Part shown: in pieces, positions 1 through 6,502 of the stretch | How positions within the stretch are numbered: position 1 is the stretch's first letter | Layout of the letters: every line of letters begins with the position of its first letter | Assembly: GCA_964358645.1 (NCBI GenBank) | Contig: CAYHPW010000071.1 | Span: 1 to 12,721 of the forward strand | Source: JBBTDV01 sp038042605 | GTDB lineage: Bacteria; Bdellovibrionota; UBA1018 | Length of the DNA stretch: 12,721 nt | Direction: 5' to 3' | Translations under genes and position numbers: made by a program | Notes under the pieces: model-generated | What the model saw: only the letters and a program-made list of their open reading frames with translations | Databases searched by the model: none | What the model was told of the DNA's origin: nothing

Positions 1-198
1 ATCAGCTTCCACCCAAACCCACGTTTCGTCAGGCCCAATTGCGCAACAACGCCCTTCATCGTGAAGGCGGTCAATGCCGGCGGTACTACTTCCACACCGG
101 AAAAGATAGCGTTCCCCCGCTAATGTATTTTTTTGGCAATCAACTCTGTATTGAGCCACACTTGCAGAAATTGGAAGGGTTAAAACGCTGACTCCCAT
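1..198 (-). CDS. Unidentified partial ORF running off the left edge
   Basis: I do not recognise this protein. On the minus strand an open frame begins at an ATG at 198 and stays open for 66 codons to the window edge, so the C-terminus is missing. It starts MGVSVLTLPISASVAQYRVD and continues with a Cys- and Trp-containing stretch (CGSSTAGIDRLHDEGRCC, then ETWVWVEAD). A GGAG lies about 8 nt before the ATG and could be a ribosome binding site; an in-frame GTG is slightly upstream at 207, and the frame is closed upstream by a stop at 223-225. The residue mix looks protein-like, but the ORF is short and lies beside two degraded genes, so it may itself be a fragment or chance. The opposite strand is also open from 1 to 120 but has a less convincing composition. 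Confidence 0.25.
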   Translation of the reverse strand, partial: MGVSVLTLPISASVAQYRVDCQKNTLAGERYLFRCGSSTAGIDRLHDEGRCCAIGPDETWVWVEAD

Positions 199-212
199 CG
201 GGCGCACTCCAG

Positions 213-619
213 TTTCAGGTTCTTACGAAGCCCTCTGAGCGTTTGTTGGAACTCCACAAAGAGTTAAACTGGACCAGCAACATTTGGATGGGCGTTACGG
301 TCGAAAACTCAGATTACGTCGAGCGTATTGACCACCTTCGCGCAACGGGGGCTATGATTAAGTTTCTTTCGCTGGAGCCGCTGTTGGGGCCGCTTCCGAA
401 GCTCAATCTGCAGAACATTGATTGGGTTATTGTTGGCGGCGAGTCAGGCCCGGGGCTCGTCCTATGCAAGAAGCCTGGGTGAGGGATTTACGTGAGCAGT
501 GCAAGCGGACAGATACGGCGTTTTTCTTTAAACAGTGGGGCGGTGTCTGGAAAAAACGCGCTGGCCGTACGCTGGATGGCCGCGTTTGGGATGAAATGCC
601 TCTTGGAATTCATCTGTAA
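213..619 (+). pseudogene. DUF5131 (phage Gp37/Gp68 family) remnant, 5'-truncated and frameshifted
   Basis: The 3' part of a DUF5131 family gene (PF07505, often annotated phage protein Gp37/Gp68) is readable in two frames. The first frame, open from 192, begins to resemble the family at FQVLTKPSERL (213) and runs through WMGVTVENSDY, FLSLEPLLGPL and WVIVGGESGPG. It then shifts into a stop at 480. The second frame carries on exactly where the family should: ARPMQEAWVRDLREQCK, FFFKQWGG and LDGRVWDEMP, ending at 619. Restoring one G in the G4 run at 452-455 joins both frames, so a single-base deletion (or a sequencing error) explains the break. The N-terminal part of the family, including its Cys-rich motif, is absent upstream of 213, so the copy is dead whether or not the frameshift is real. 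The family is common on phages and islands; its biochemical role is not settled. Confidence 0.85.
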
Positions 620-791
620 GAATTCAAAATATATTGAGGCAGAGGCTACTTATTCCCAGTAAAAATGCTGAAACCAAAATCCTCGATAGCGCTTTCACCA
701 CGCTGCCTAAGGCCTTCGGCAAGAATCCTCTTTAAGCCAGTATCGGCACAACTTGAACCTCCAACCACATTTTCTTTAGTTTTCTGACAGC
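620..791. other. Short non-coding gap between two pseudogenes
   Basis: No gene can be supported here. The minus strand is open from 846 down to a stop at 646-648 and reads GGSSCADTGLKRILAEG and RQRGESAIEDFGFS, which looks somewhat protein-like, but it has no ATG and overlaps the ATPase remnant. On the plus strand an ATG at 665 opens a 40-codon Pro/Ser-rich frame that looks like its antisense shadow. I cannot assign either. The stretch may be more debris from the same decayed locus. Confidence 0.3.
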
Positions 792-1326
792 CTATCCCTT
801 CAACAACCAGCGCCAGAGAGGTACAAAGTGAATAATTTTGCCAGAACTAGAAACGCGGTCGGCAAGATTAAAGGTCAGGGCTAGTTTCCTTGAAATACGA
901 GACAGCCTTTCCACGCCGGCGCAATGCAATACACACAACATTTTAAGCCAATCTGCCCAGATCCTCCCGCGTGCTGTTGATTGATACATTTCTCAGCCCA
1001 TTATCGATGAGATAGACTTTTTGGGGATCCCGCGACTGGATTTTAAGATTTCTGTGATAACGGTTCACTTCAAAAACCAAATATGCCTGCGAAAGGTAAC
1101 TCGTCAAACTTGAGGCGGCCTGAATGGAAAGACCCAACGCCTTGCGAATAGAATTGTATGAGTGCAGACAGCTCATGTTTGCCGTATACCAGTTTACAAG
1201 CTGTTCAAGATTGCGGATACCGCGTATCGAGTGCCTAGCAACAACATCCTTGAGGACAATGTCACTCATATATTGCTTCAAAAGCAGTGTTCTTTCACAT
1301 GCGTTGCCAATAAACGTTGGGTGCAT
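792..1326 (-). pseudogene. AAA ATPase / DUF4143 protein remnant (three lesions)
   Basis: This is the C-terminal half of an ATP-binding protein of the AAA_14 + DUF4143 type, found widely in bacteria and archaea, often in multiple and decayed copies, with no firm role. Recognisable pieces are LLLKQYMSDIVLKDVVARHS, the winged-helix-like IRKALGLSIQAASSLTSYL, and DPQKVYLIDNGLRN followed by EDLGRL. A TAA at 943-945 stands where the family has Glu (LEN), and the frame behind it continues sensibly as NVVCIALRRRGKAVSYFK. Next comes a frame change with loss of roughly 70 residues (the REVDFLV region). The expected C-terminal end, GKIIHFVPLWRWLLKG, follows in another frame and stops at 792-794. The N-terminal Walker A/B ATPase domain is not found upstream of 1326; the fimbrial operon begins about 70 bp away. 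With a missing ATPase half, a nonsense codon and an internal deletion, this gene is dead. Confidence 0.85.
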
Positions 1327-1393
1327 GGCAGGTATAGGGACCTTGAAGTATACTCAAAACTTCAGTCTGATCTTTTAGTTCAGTCAGCACCTA

Positions 1394-1873
1394 CTAATAA
1401 ATCACAGTGACCACAAACACACCCGAGTAACTGCCGGGTGCTTGATTGAAAGCCAGGGGCGCGCGGGTGGCGCCGACAAACAACATTTGCAATCCATCTG
1501 GACCGGTTACCCCATTCGCGCCCTCAGGCGGGAATGAACTAAAATCCGTGACAAGAATCGTGCGGCTGCCTGCATAAGCTGAATGGGTGCTCATAACCAC
1601 ATGGCTCTTGGGCAACGAAATTGTATAAGCGCTGTTAGGCGCGCCACCGACTTCGAAACTTGCGTTGTCTGGCGTTTCAGAAGTGCTAGGCTGCACGGTT
1701 TTGCTGGGATCCCCTTGCGGGGCCATCCCGAAATTAAGGTTTGAAACAAGGCTGACTTTCAACGAAGATATCTCCGCACAAAAGCCATCCCTTAAAAAAG
1801 AGAGCAAACAAAAAACAATCAAACACTTTAAAAAAAGCGCTGGGAACCCTCTAGTGAACAAATCAACCCCCAA
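1394..1873 (-). CDS. DUF4402 fimbrial subunit, second copy
   Basis: A secreted protein of the DUF4402 family, here probably a minor or tip subunit of a chaperone-usher fimbria. The N-terminus is a signal peptide with an Arg followed by a hydrophobic run (ALFLKCLIVFCLLSFL) and a likely cleavage after FCA, near residue 33. The mature part has the family landmarks NFGMAPQGDPSKTV, NASFEVGGAPN, LFVGATRAP and a C-terminal YSGVFVVTVIY, in which alternating hydrophobic residues suggest the strand recognised by the chaperone. It is clearly paralogous to the pilin at 5402-5896. No ATG is available: the choices are TTG at 1873, overlapping the usher's 3' end by 11 bp, or TTG at 1861, one base after the usher's TGA and 5 nt behind a GGGGG. 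Either implies translational coupling to the usher. It is the last gene of the operon. Confidence 0.85.
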   Translation of the reverse strand: MGVDLFTRGFPALFLKCLIVFCLLSFLRDGFCAEISSLKVSLVSNLNFGMAPQGDPSKTVQPSTSETPDNASFEVGGAPNSAYTISLPKSHVVMSTHSAYAGSRTILVTDFSSFPPEGANGVTGPDGLQMLFVGATRAPLAFNQAPGSYSGVFVVTVIY

Positions 1874-4511
1874 GCAAAAAATTCATACCTGATTCTATAC
1901 CACCTTCAGCTGCAATAGAAACTTTCCGACCAGCTGGTTTTGGTATGAATCCCTTAAGCTCAGCTGCTACAGGCCTTACAATATACTGGCCTGGAGGAAC
2001 TTCTTCAAAATAGAAAACCCCATCCCGGTCGGTTCTGGTCCTGCCAATCACCGCGCCGCCAAGATCGACCAATTCCACAGGAACCCCTTTCTGCGCGCGG
2101 ACCGAGCCTCTTTCCACCGCCTCCACCACACCGTCAATTTCACCAACCGTCACGACCGGGAATAACACTGCCGTGGTTTTGCCAGGCCTTGGAAAAAATC
2201 TTACACCCTTTTTGGCTGGCCTAAGCATAGGATCATCCACCGACTGCACAGCAAGCGACAAATCGACAGGCGCATAGCCTTGAAGCCTAGGGATAAAAGC
2301 AAATCCATTCTCATCGCTTGTCACCGGCTCGTCACTCTGGCTGAGAACTACCTGTGCTCCCTTGATGGGCTTTTCGCCATGATCCCTGGTACCACTCCTA
2401 TCCATGTCAACAAATACCTCTACTGAGGCCGCGCCATATGCGGCTTGGGGCTCAGCGCGCGCATGCCATTGGCTTGAATTTGAATCGCGGGCGAGACTGA
2501 AATTAAGCATCGCTCCAGCCGTATAATCACGTGAGCTATCCAAAGTAAAAAAAGTTCCAAGATTACACCCGCGAAAAAGCCTGGAAAAATTAGCGCTAGC
2601 TTGCGTGATGGTGCTGGACAACTGATGGCTGACCATAATGCTTGAGGAATAATTTGAAAAAAACCTGATCTGATGTTCGCCCTCAATGGTTTCTATGCTT
2701 TTTAAATTATAGCCTGTCCCGAGCCTGAACCTACCCAAACCACCAAACCAGCTCATATCCAATTTACCCGCATAGTTACCGCCAGGAACCGCGCTTTCAG
2801 TTATGTATGAAAGCTCGTTACTCCAATAAATGCGGCCAGTATTGGTAGAAAGACGATTCATATACACATTCTGAAAATTGCCATCCTCATAATCCTTTTT
2901 GGCAACAGACCAGGTAGTGCCTATGCTTAAGCCAAGCGGAAATACAAATGCCAAGTCACCGTAAAATTCATCGCGTTGTAGCTGATTGTTGCGAAGGTTG
3001 AAAATTTCACTGCTGAAACCAAATAGCCTTGTATAGCGCAAACCGGCTGATGCTCCTGCGAGTGGGAATTGGGACTTTAGCTGCAACGCTTTACCGCCGC
3101 CGGACGATGCAACCAGAGAACCTCCCAATAGCACATTGTCCACAAAACCGCTCATACCGGCGTATCCGTATTTGCCAAATAAATTGCCATGTAAATTGCC
3201 AGATACGAACTTGTCTGGCAGGTAAAGCTGTGAATAAGCACCGGTAACGGAAACCGTTCTGAACAAATTCTTTTCAAGCTGTAACAAGTAACTCGGGCTC
3301 GATCCCTTTGCGTCCAAAACCACACGGTATCTTACAGGACCGGGGGCAATGAGTTCGGGATCCACTCTTACCGAACTGTACTCCTCTTTGCGTTGACCTT
3401 GCGGACCGAAATATACGAGCTTGAAATTGTTTGTCCCATAATAAAGCGGCACCTGTTTGAAGGAGTATCGGCCGTTATCACCAGCCACTTGCCGGTCAAT
3501 GAGAATATTATTCTGGTAAATCTCCACTTCCCAACCCGGTGGTACATTACCTTGGAAATCACGTACACCAAATTCTTCCGGAATATGTAACGGGTAACTT
3601 GATAGCACTACCCCACGACCCAATCTCCCATTGCTTACCATTGGGAGTCTTGGAACATTTATGTCTAACAACTCAAGTTCGGTGGCATGTAATATCCCGA
3701 ACAAACCAGCATCAGGATCACGGGCCGCAAGCGTCAGCCTGAAAAGCCCGGTGCCATTGTTTTTGAAATATGCGTATCCCTGGCCATCCATTCCAAGCAG
3801 TTCCGCGGACAAAGTGCTGTTAGTTTCGATATTATTAAAATTTTCACCAGCGTATCTCTGCCTGGCAATCAATACCTGCTGATCAAGAAAGAACCCATCC
3901 AAGAAAGAGGGTTCATCAGGCTGTAAAGGAAATCCCTGCCCCCTACCCTTTCTTAAAGCTTTGGCGCGCTCGGCCTGCCACTCTCTTTCCTGCCTTAGCT
4001 GCACCGGGATTTTTTCCCTGGGATTAATCACTATGCGCGACTGGAATGGATCAACATCCACATCCACCGGGAACCAACGCGCGAACAAACGGTCATTTAC
4101 GAATATATCTTCATCGGTTACTAATATACCTTTGCAACCACGGTCGCCGCTTTCAATCCGCTCCAAGACTTTTAAAGGTTTTAAAATTTCAACACTACAG
4201 CTTTCTACCACCAGTTTGAATCGCTTTGATTCATCAAGAATAAACCCCTCAGCCTCCCGGAGAGCGGGTGAAACCTTAATCGCAAAACCAAGCAGGTCCG
4301 ACATCTCTCCCAAGGGCAGCAACCATCCATCCGTAATTTCATAGCCTATGAGATTTTCGCTGATAACCGTGCCGTCATTCAATACGACTTCAAAAATACG
4401 TTCGCTATATCCCGCCACAAGCTGCACAGACCAAAGCAGACATGCCAAACTTGATAGACAACAACATGTTTTTTTGTTCACGACAAAATTTGCTGTAAAA
4501 TTAGTAATCAT
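1863..4511 (-). CDS. Fimbrial outer-membrane usher with C-terminal Sdr/carboxypeptidase-like domains
   Basis: An outer-membrane usher that should receive subunits from the chaperone and assemble and export the fimbria. From an ATG at 4511 it is 882 residues; a TTG one codon earlier is less likely. A signal peptide (about residues 1-34) contains the hydrophobic run LACLLWSVQLVAG. A soluble N-terminal region follows. The plug/strand motif typical of ushers, VPPGWEVEIYQNN, falls near residues 324-336, then comes a long beta-barrel region rich in alternating aromatic and Gly residues. From about residue 694 there are two small Ig-like modules. The first has FVDMDRSGTRDHGEKPIKG, the DxDxxGxxDxGE pattern of SdrD B-type repeats; the second has DRDGVFYFEEVPPGQY, typical of carboxypeptidase-regulatory-like domains. 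The chaperone's stop lies 9 bp upstream and the next gene overlaps its 3' end, so the operon is tight. The barrel is called from overall pattern, not modelling. Confidence 0.88.
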   Translation of the reverse strand: MITNFTANFVVNKKTCCCLSSLACLLWSVQLVAGYSERIFEVVLNDGTVISENLIGYEITDGWLLPLGEMSDLLGFAIKVSPALREAEGFILDESKRFKLVVESCSVEILKPLKVLERIESGDRGCKGILVTDEDIFVNDRLFARWFPVDVDVDPFQSRIVINPREKIPVQLRQEREWQAERAKALRKGRGQGFPLQPDEPSFLDGFFLDQQVLIARQRYAGENFNNIETNSTLSAELLGMDGQGYAYFKNNGTGLFRLTLAARDPDAGLFGILHATELELLDINVPRLPMVSNGRLGRGVVLSSYPLHIPEEFGVRDFQGNVPPGWEVEIYQNNILIDRQVAGDNGRYSFKQVPLYYGTNNFKLVYFGPQGQRKEEYSSVRVDPELIAPGPVRYRVVLDAKGSSPSYLLQLEKNLFRTVSVTGAYSQLYLPDKFVSGNLHGNLFGKYGYAGMSGFVDNVLLGGSLVASSGGGKALQLKSQFPLAGASAGLRYTRLFGFSSEIFNLRNNQLQRDEFYGDLAFVFPLGLSIGTTWSVAKKDYEDGNFQNVYMNRLSTNTGRIYWSNELSYITESAVPGGNYAGKLDMSWFGGLGRFRLGTGYNLKSIETIEGEHQIRFFSNYSSSIMVSHQLSSTITQASANFSRLFRGCNLGTFFTLDSSRDYTAGAMLNFSLARDSNSSQWHARAEPQAAYGAASVEVFVDMDRSGTRDHGEKPIKGAQVVLSQSDEPVTSDENGFAFIPRLQGYAPVDLSLAVQSVDDPMLRPAKKGVRFFPRPGKTTAVLFPVVTVGEIDGVVEAVERGSVRAQKGVPVELVDLGGAVIGRTRTDRDGVFYFEEVPPGQYIVRPVAAELKGFIPKPAGRKVSIAAEGGIESGMNFLLGG

Positions 4512-4520
4512 CAAAACTTT

Positions 4521-5345
4521 TTAAGGAATTGCCAACTCGGCAGAAGCTTCAACTTTTCCACCATCTGAAACCGGCTCACGGTACTCGATAACTAACTTTC
4601 CGCTATCCATTTTAAATCCATCTGGAGGAGACAACGGGTATTTCGCCACCCGCAAATCTATGTATGACGAAACACCATTTATCAACCCAACCAACGTTTG
4701 CTCACCCCCGGAAGAGGGCCGGAAAAAAACGTTAAAATCACCAAACAAAAAAGCCTTGCCCTCGCGATGAATCGACACCGAAAAACCAGATTTACCGTCC
4801 TCAAACTTGACTAACTTTGGGTCAGATAAACGGACCAAAGCCTTGGGATTGCCTCTGCGATATATAACCGGGACTGCAACTGCTATCTTAGCTTGCAGCT
4901 GCATCGTAAGCCCACCGTCCTTCGGGTTCTTTGCAGCTGACTGATTTTCTGAACCCACAGGTTCAACCACCGGCTCGAAATGAAGATGAGCCCTGTACTC
5001 ACCGTCTTCAATCTTATCCCGGCTGAAAAACATCACTCTTAATATCTGCTCCACATTCGGATTTAAAGTCACTTCACGCGGTGAGAATCTCAGCAATCTC
5101 ACGGCGGACTCAGGCACGCCATATGCCGCGTGCTCAACCAATTGCATGCCGCCATCGGAATTCATCCGGTAGAAAACCGCTGTAATTTTGTATCTCTCCT
5201 GCTTATCACCGACATGTTTTAACGACAGATGGCCAGTCTTCTTATGATCGGTCAGCACCAGCCTGGTGGGGAAAACCTGGAGATTTGCCCAACTTGTTTC
5301 AACTAAAAAAAAAGCTAATAACACGACAGCGCATGATCTAATCAT
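4521..5345 (-). CDS. PapD/FimC-like periplasmic pilus chaperone
   Basis: A periplasmic fimbrial chaperone that should cap and fold the DUF4402 subunits by donating a beta strand and hand them to the usher. I choose the ATG at 5345: it gives 274 residues and a clean signal peptide (MIRSCAVVLLAFFLVETSWA). A longer frame from a TTG at 5381 would only add a run of Phe encoded by T8. With cleavage after SWA, the Arg of FPTR falls at mature position 8, the place of PapD Arg8, which anchors the subunit C-terminus. The second anchor, PapD Lys112, is probably the Lys of LQAKIAVAVPV (precursor residue 153). The G1 donor strand is seen as EQILRVMFF. A C-terminal second Ig-like domain completes the usual two-domain shape. 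The length is slightly above the family's usual 230-250. It lies between the pilin and the usher in the operon. Confidence 0.9.
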   Translation of the reverse strand: MIRSCAVVLLAFFLVETSWANLQVFPTRLVLTDHKKTGHLSLKHVGDKQERYKITAVFYRMNSDGGMQLVEHAAYGVPESAVRLLRFSPREVTLNPNVEQILRVMFFSRDKIEDGEYRAHLHFEPVVEPVGSENQSAAKNPKDGGLTMQLQAKIAVAVPVIYRRGNPKALVRLSDPKLVKFEDGKSGFSVSIHREGKAFLFGDFNVFFRPSSGGEQTLVGLINGVSSYIDLRVAKYPLSPPDGFKMDSGKLVIEYREPVSDGGKVEASAELAIP

Positions 5346-5401
5346 GCAAACAATTATGGAAGGCCTTGTGAAAAAAAACAACGGGCTGCTTAGGGCGAGT
5401 C

Positions 5402-5896
5402 CTAGTATATTACTGTAATACTGAAAGCGCCGGAATATGCCCCGGCTGTTTGGTTGCCCAAAATAGACCCACGCGCAGCTCCAACAAATAGTTTTTTCTT
5501 GCCATCTATGCCTAGCGTGCCCGAGCTAGACGGAAAAGATTGGAAGTCACTAACAGCGATCTCTTTTTCGGGAGCGCCACCGCCGTTTATGAGCATTTTT
5601 ATGGAACCATTGGCAGGTAAACCGATAACGAATGAACGTCCAGGCTCACCATTCACATCAAAGCTGGCGTTTTCCACATTTTCCATTGTACCGGGCGTAA
5701 CTATTTTGCCAGGTGATCCCTGTGGTGCTTCACCAAAATCCAAATCCGATACCTTGGCGATTGAAAGCGCTGCAATCACAACTTGTAATGCATTGGCGGC
5801 AGTGTTTGCTCCATACACATTCTTCCAAACCACAGTCATGCTTAGACTCAGAGCAATAATACTAGCCATTGTAACCTTAAAAAATTTTTTTGACAT
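5402..5896 (-). CDS. DUF4402 major fimbrial subunit
   Basis: First gene of the fimbrial operon and so the likely major pilin. From the ATG at 5896 it is 164 residues. The signal peptide is MSKKFFKVTMASIIALSLSM onwards, with likely cleavage after VYGA at residue 30. The mature domain carries DFGEAPQGSPGKIV, NASFDVNGEPG, SDFQSFP, LFVGAARG and the C-terminal YSGAFSITVIY. The same landmarks occur in the second copy at 1394-1873, so one arose from the other. A GTG at 5923 would add nine residues, but the ATG directly behind AAAAGGGGGGGG is the natural start. DUF4402 proteins are secreted beta-sandwich proteins; the pilin role is inferred from the adjacent chaperone and usher. The chaperone ATG is 56 bp downstream across a T8 tract. 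Confidence 0.88.
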   Translation of the reverse strand: MSKKFFKVTMASIIALSLSMTVVWKNVYGANTAANALQVVIAALSIAKVSDLDFGEAPQGSPGKIVTPGTMENVENASFDVNGEPGRSFVIGLPANGSIKMLINGGGAPEKEIAVSDFQSFPSSSGTLGIDGKKKLFVGAARGSILGNQTAGAYSGAFSITVIY

Positions 5897-5909
5897 TCCC
5901 CCCCCTTTT
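5897..5909 (-). promoter_or_regulatory. Purine-rich RBS with G8 tract before the pilin ATG
   Basis: Read on the minus strand, AAAA is followed by eight G (5898-5905), one A, then the ATG at 5896. This is the only Shine-Dalgarno-like sequence upstream and decides the start. The G8 homopolymer is the kind of tract prone to slippage, so its length may vary between cells or reads. Confidence 0.6.
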
Positions 5910-5945
5910 ACAAAAATACACACAAGCTCATTAAAACTTATTCCA

Positions 5946-5951
5946 ATTATA
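5946..5951 (-). promoter_or_regulatory. Putative -10 box of the fimbrial operon
   Basis: A perfect TATAAT on the minus strand, 49 bp before the pilin ATG, would give a leader of roughly 40 nt. No good -35 hexamer lies 16-18 bp upstream (the sequence there is T-rich, TTTTTA), so the promoter may need an activator. It follows the dksA stop, giving the fimbrial genes their own possible start of transcription. Confidence 0.45.
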
Positions 5952-5969
5952 CAAGTCGTAATAGCCCAT

Positions 5970-5993
5970 AAAAACTTTAGCAGGCCGTAAAGT
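5970..5993 (-). terminator. Weak hairpin plus T-run after dksA
   Basis: On the minus strand ACTTTA, an 8-nt loop and TAAAGT are followed by TTTT. The inverted repeat begins on the first base past the coding part of the dksA stop codon. The stem is only 6 A/T-rich base pairs, so it is a poor intrinsic terminator; dksA transcripts could read into the fimbrial genes. Confidence 0.3.
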
Positions 5994-6355
5994 CAGGCGT
6001 AAATTTTTTCGCGGTGTTCCTGTCTTTCTTTACAGGTTATGCATAGTGTTGAAATTGGCCTTGCCTCAAGCCGCTTGGGTTCGATCGGCTCTTCGCAGGA
6101 TTCACATGTGCCGAAAGTTCCCTCATCCATGCGCGCTAAGGCTTCGCCGATTTTTACCAGCAGTTGTCTTTCGCGGTCCCTGAGCTTGAATACAAGGTTC
6201 TGGTTTATTTCACTTGCCGCAAGATCGGTCTCATCAGGTAAATCATCAGGTGAAAGCGCGAGCTCATTTTTTAAGGCATTCTTTGAGTTATTCAGAATCC
6301 TTTGTCGTTCTTCCAGAAGAAGTTTCCTGTATTTGCTAATAGTCTTTGCATCCAT
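5993..6355 (-). CDS. dksA: RNA polymerase-binding transcription factor DksA
   Basis: DksA/TraR family protein, 120 residues, shorter than the 151 of E. coli DksA. The family enters the RNA polymerase secondary channel and, with ppGpp, alters initiation at stringent-response promoters. A coiled-coil runs through KYRKLLLEERQRILNNSK at the N-terminus and resumes after the tip. The tip motif DxxDxA is intact as D41, D44 and A46 (LPDETDLAAS). The C-terminal zinc finger has all four Cys: C84 and C87 (CESC), C105 and C108 (CITC), followed by the usual C-terminal helix. The ATG at 6355 follows a strong GAGGGGGG Shine-Dalgarno about 7 nt upstream. It is transcribed away from glmU and lies 97 bp upstream of the fimbrial pilin on the same strand. 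Confidence 0.95.
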   Translation of the reverse strand: MDAKTISKYRKLLLEERQRILNNSKNALKNELALSPDDLPDETDLAASEINQNLVFKLRDRERQLLVKIGEALARMDEGTFGTCESCEEPIEPKRLEARPISTLCITCKERQEHREKIYA

Positions 6356-6401
6356 GCGTCGCCCCCCTCGATTTTTTTGACGACTACCTTATGAATTGAA
6401 T

Positions 6402-6429
6402 ATTCTAATTAGATTCTTAATAATGGCAA
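6402..6429 (-). promoter_or_regulatory. Putative sigma70-type promoter of dksA
   Basis: On the minus strand TTGCCA (6424-6429), a 16-bp spacer and TAGAAT (6402-6407) match the -35 and -10 consensus at five of six bases each. Transcription would start near 6395, about 40 nt before the dksA ATG. This is the best promoter-like sequence I see in the window. Confidence 0.55.
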
Positions 6430-6502
6430 TAAATTTTATAAGAATTTATAAGGTCAATATTATGTCGGGTATGATAACTACCGTAATGGGACCAATAATC
6501 AC
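6430..6502 (+). promoter_or_regulatory. AT-rich upstream region of glmU with weak promoter candidates
   Basis: The rest of the dksA-glmU divergent gap is AT-rich. Candidate -10 boxes for the plus strand are TATGAT (6470-6475) and TATTAT (6458-6463), but neither has a convincing -35 at the right distance. GGGA about 10 nt before the glmU ATG is a weak ribosome binding site. I see no glmS-type ribozyme or riboswitch: the gap is too short, and glmU, not glmS, is first. Confidence 0.25.

Noticed and set aside
422..619. Separate small gene starting at 422
   Set aside because: Its N-terminal residues do not fit, but from ARPMQEAW it continues the DUF5131 family sequence, so it is the downstream half of the frameshifted remnant.
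1361..1385. Direct repeat TTCAGTC (1361-1367 and 1379-1385) as a possible insertion target-site duplication
   Set aside because: Seven bases only 11 bp apart with no element between them; chance is the simplest explanation.
3961..4344. Plus-strand 127-codon frame opposite the usher N-terminus
   Set aside because: Ser/Arg-rich composition typical of antisense frames; the usher frame is unbroken here.
5371..5378. T8 tract (minus strand) between pilin and chaperone as a possible attenuating terminator
   Set aside because: The bases before it form no GC-rich stem (no GGGC partner for the GCCC present).
4521..5381. Longer chaperone start at a TTG at 5381
   Set aside because: It would put a Phe-rich, T8-encoded piece before an already complete signal peptide; the ATG at 5345 also places the conserved Arg at mature position 8.
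5408..5420. 13-bp near-palindrome TATTAC-T-GTAATA at the 3' end of the major pilin
   Set aside because: It lies within codons for the conserved ITVIY end, the loop would be one base, and no T-run follows, so it is neither a terminator nor a likely operator.
5454..5990. Long plus-strand open frame opposite the major pilin
   Set aside because: Pro/Ser-rich antisense shadow of the DUF4402 gene, with no ribosome site or family resemblance.
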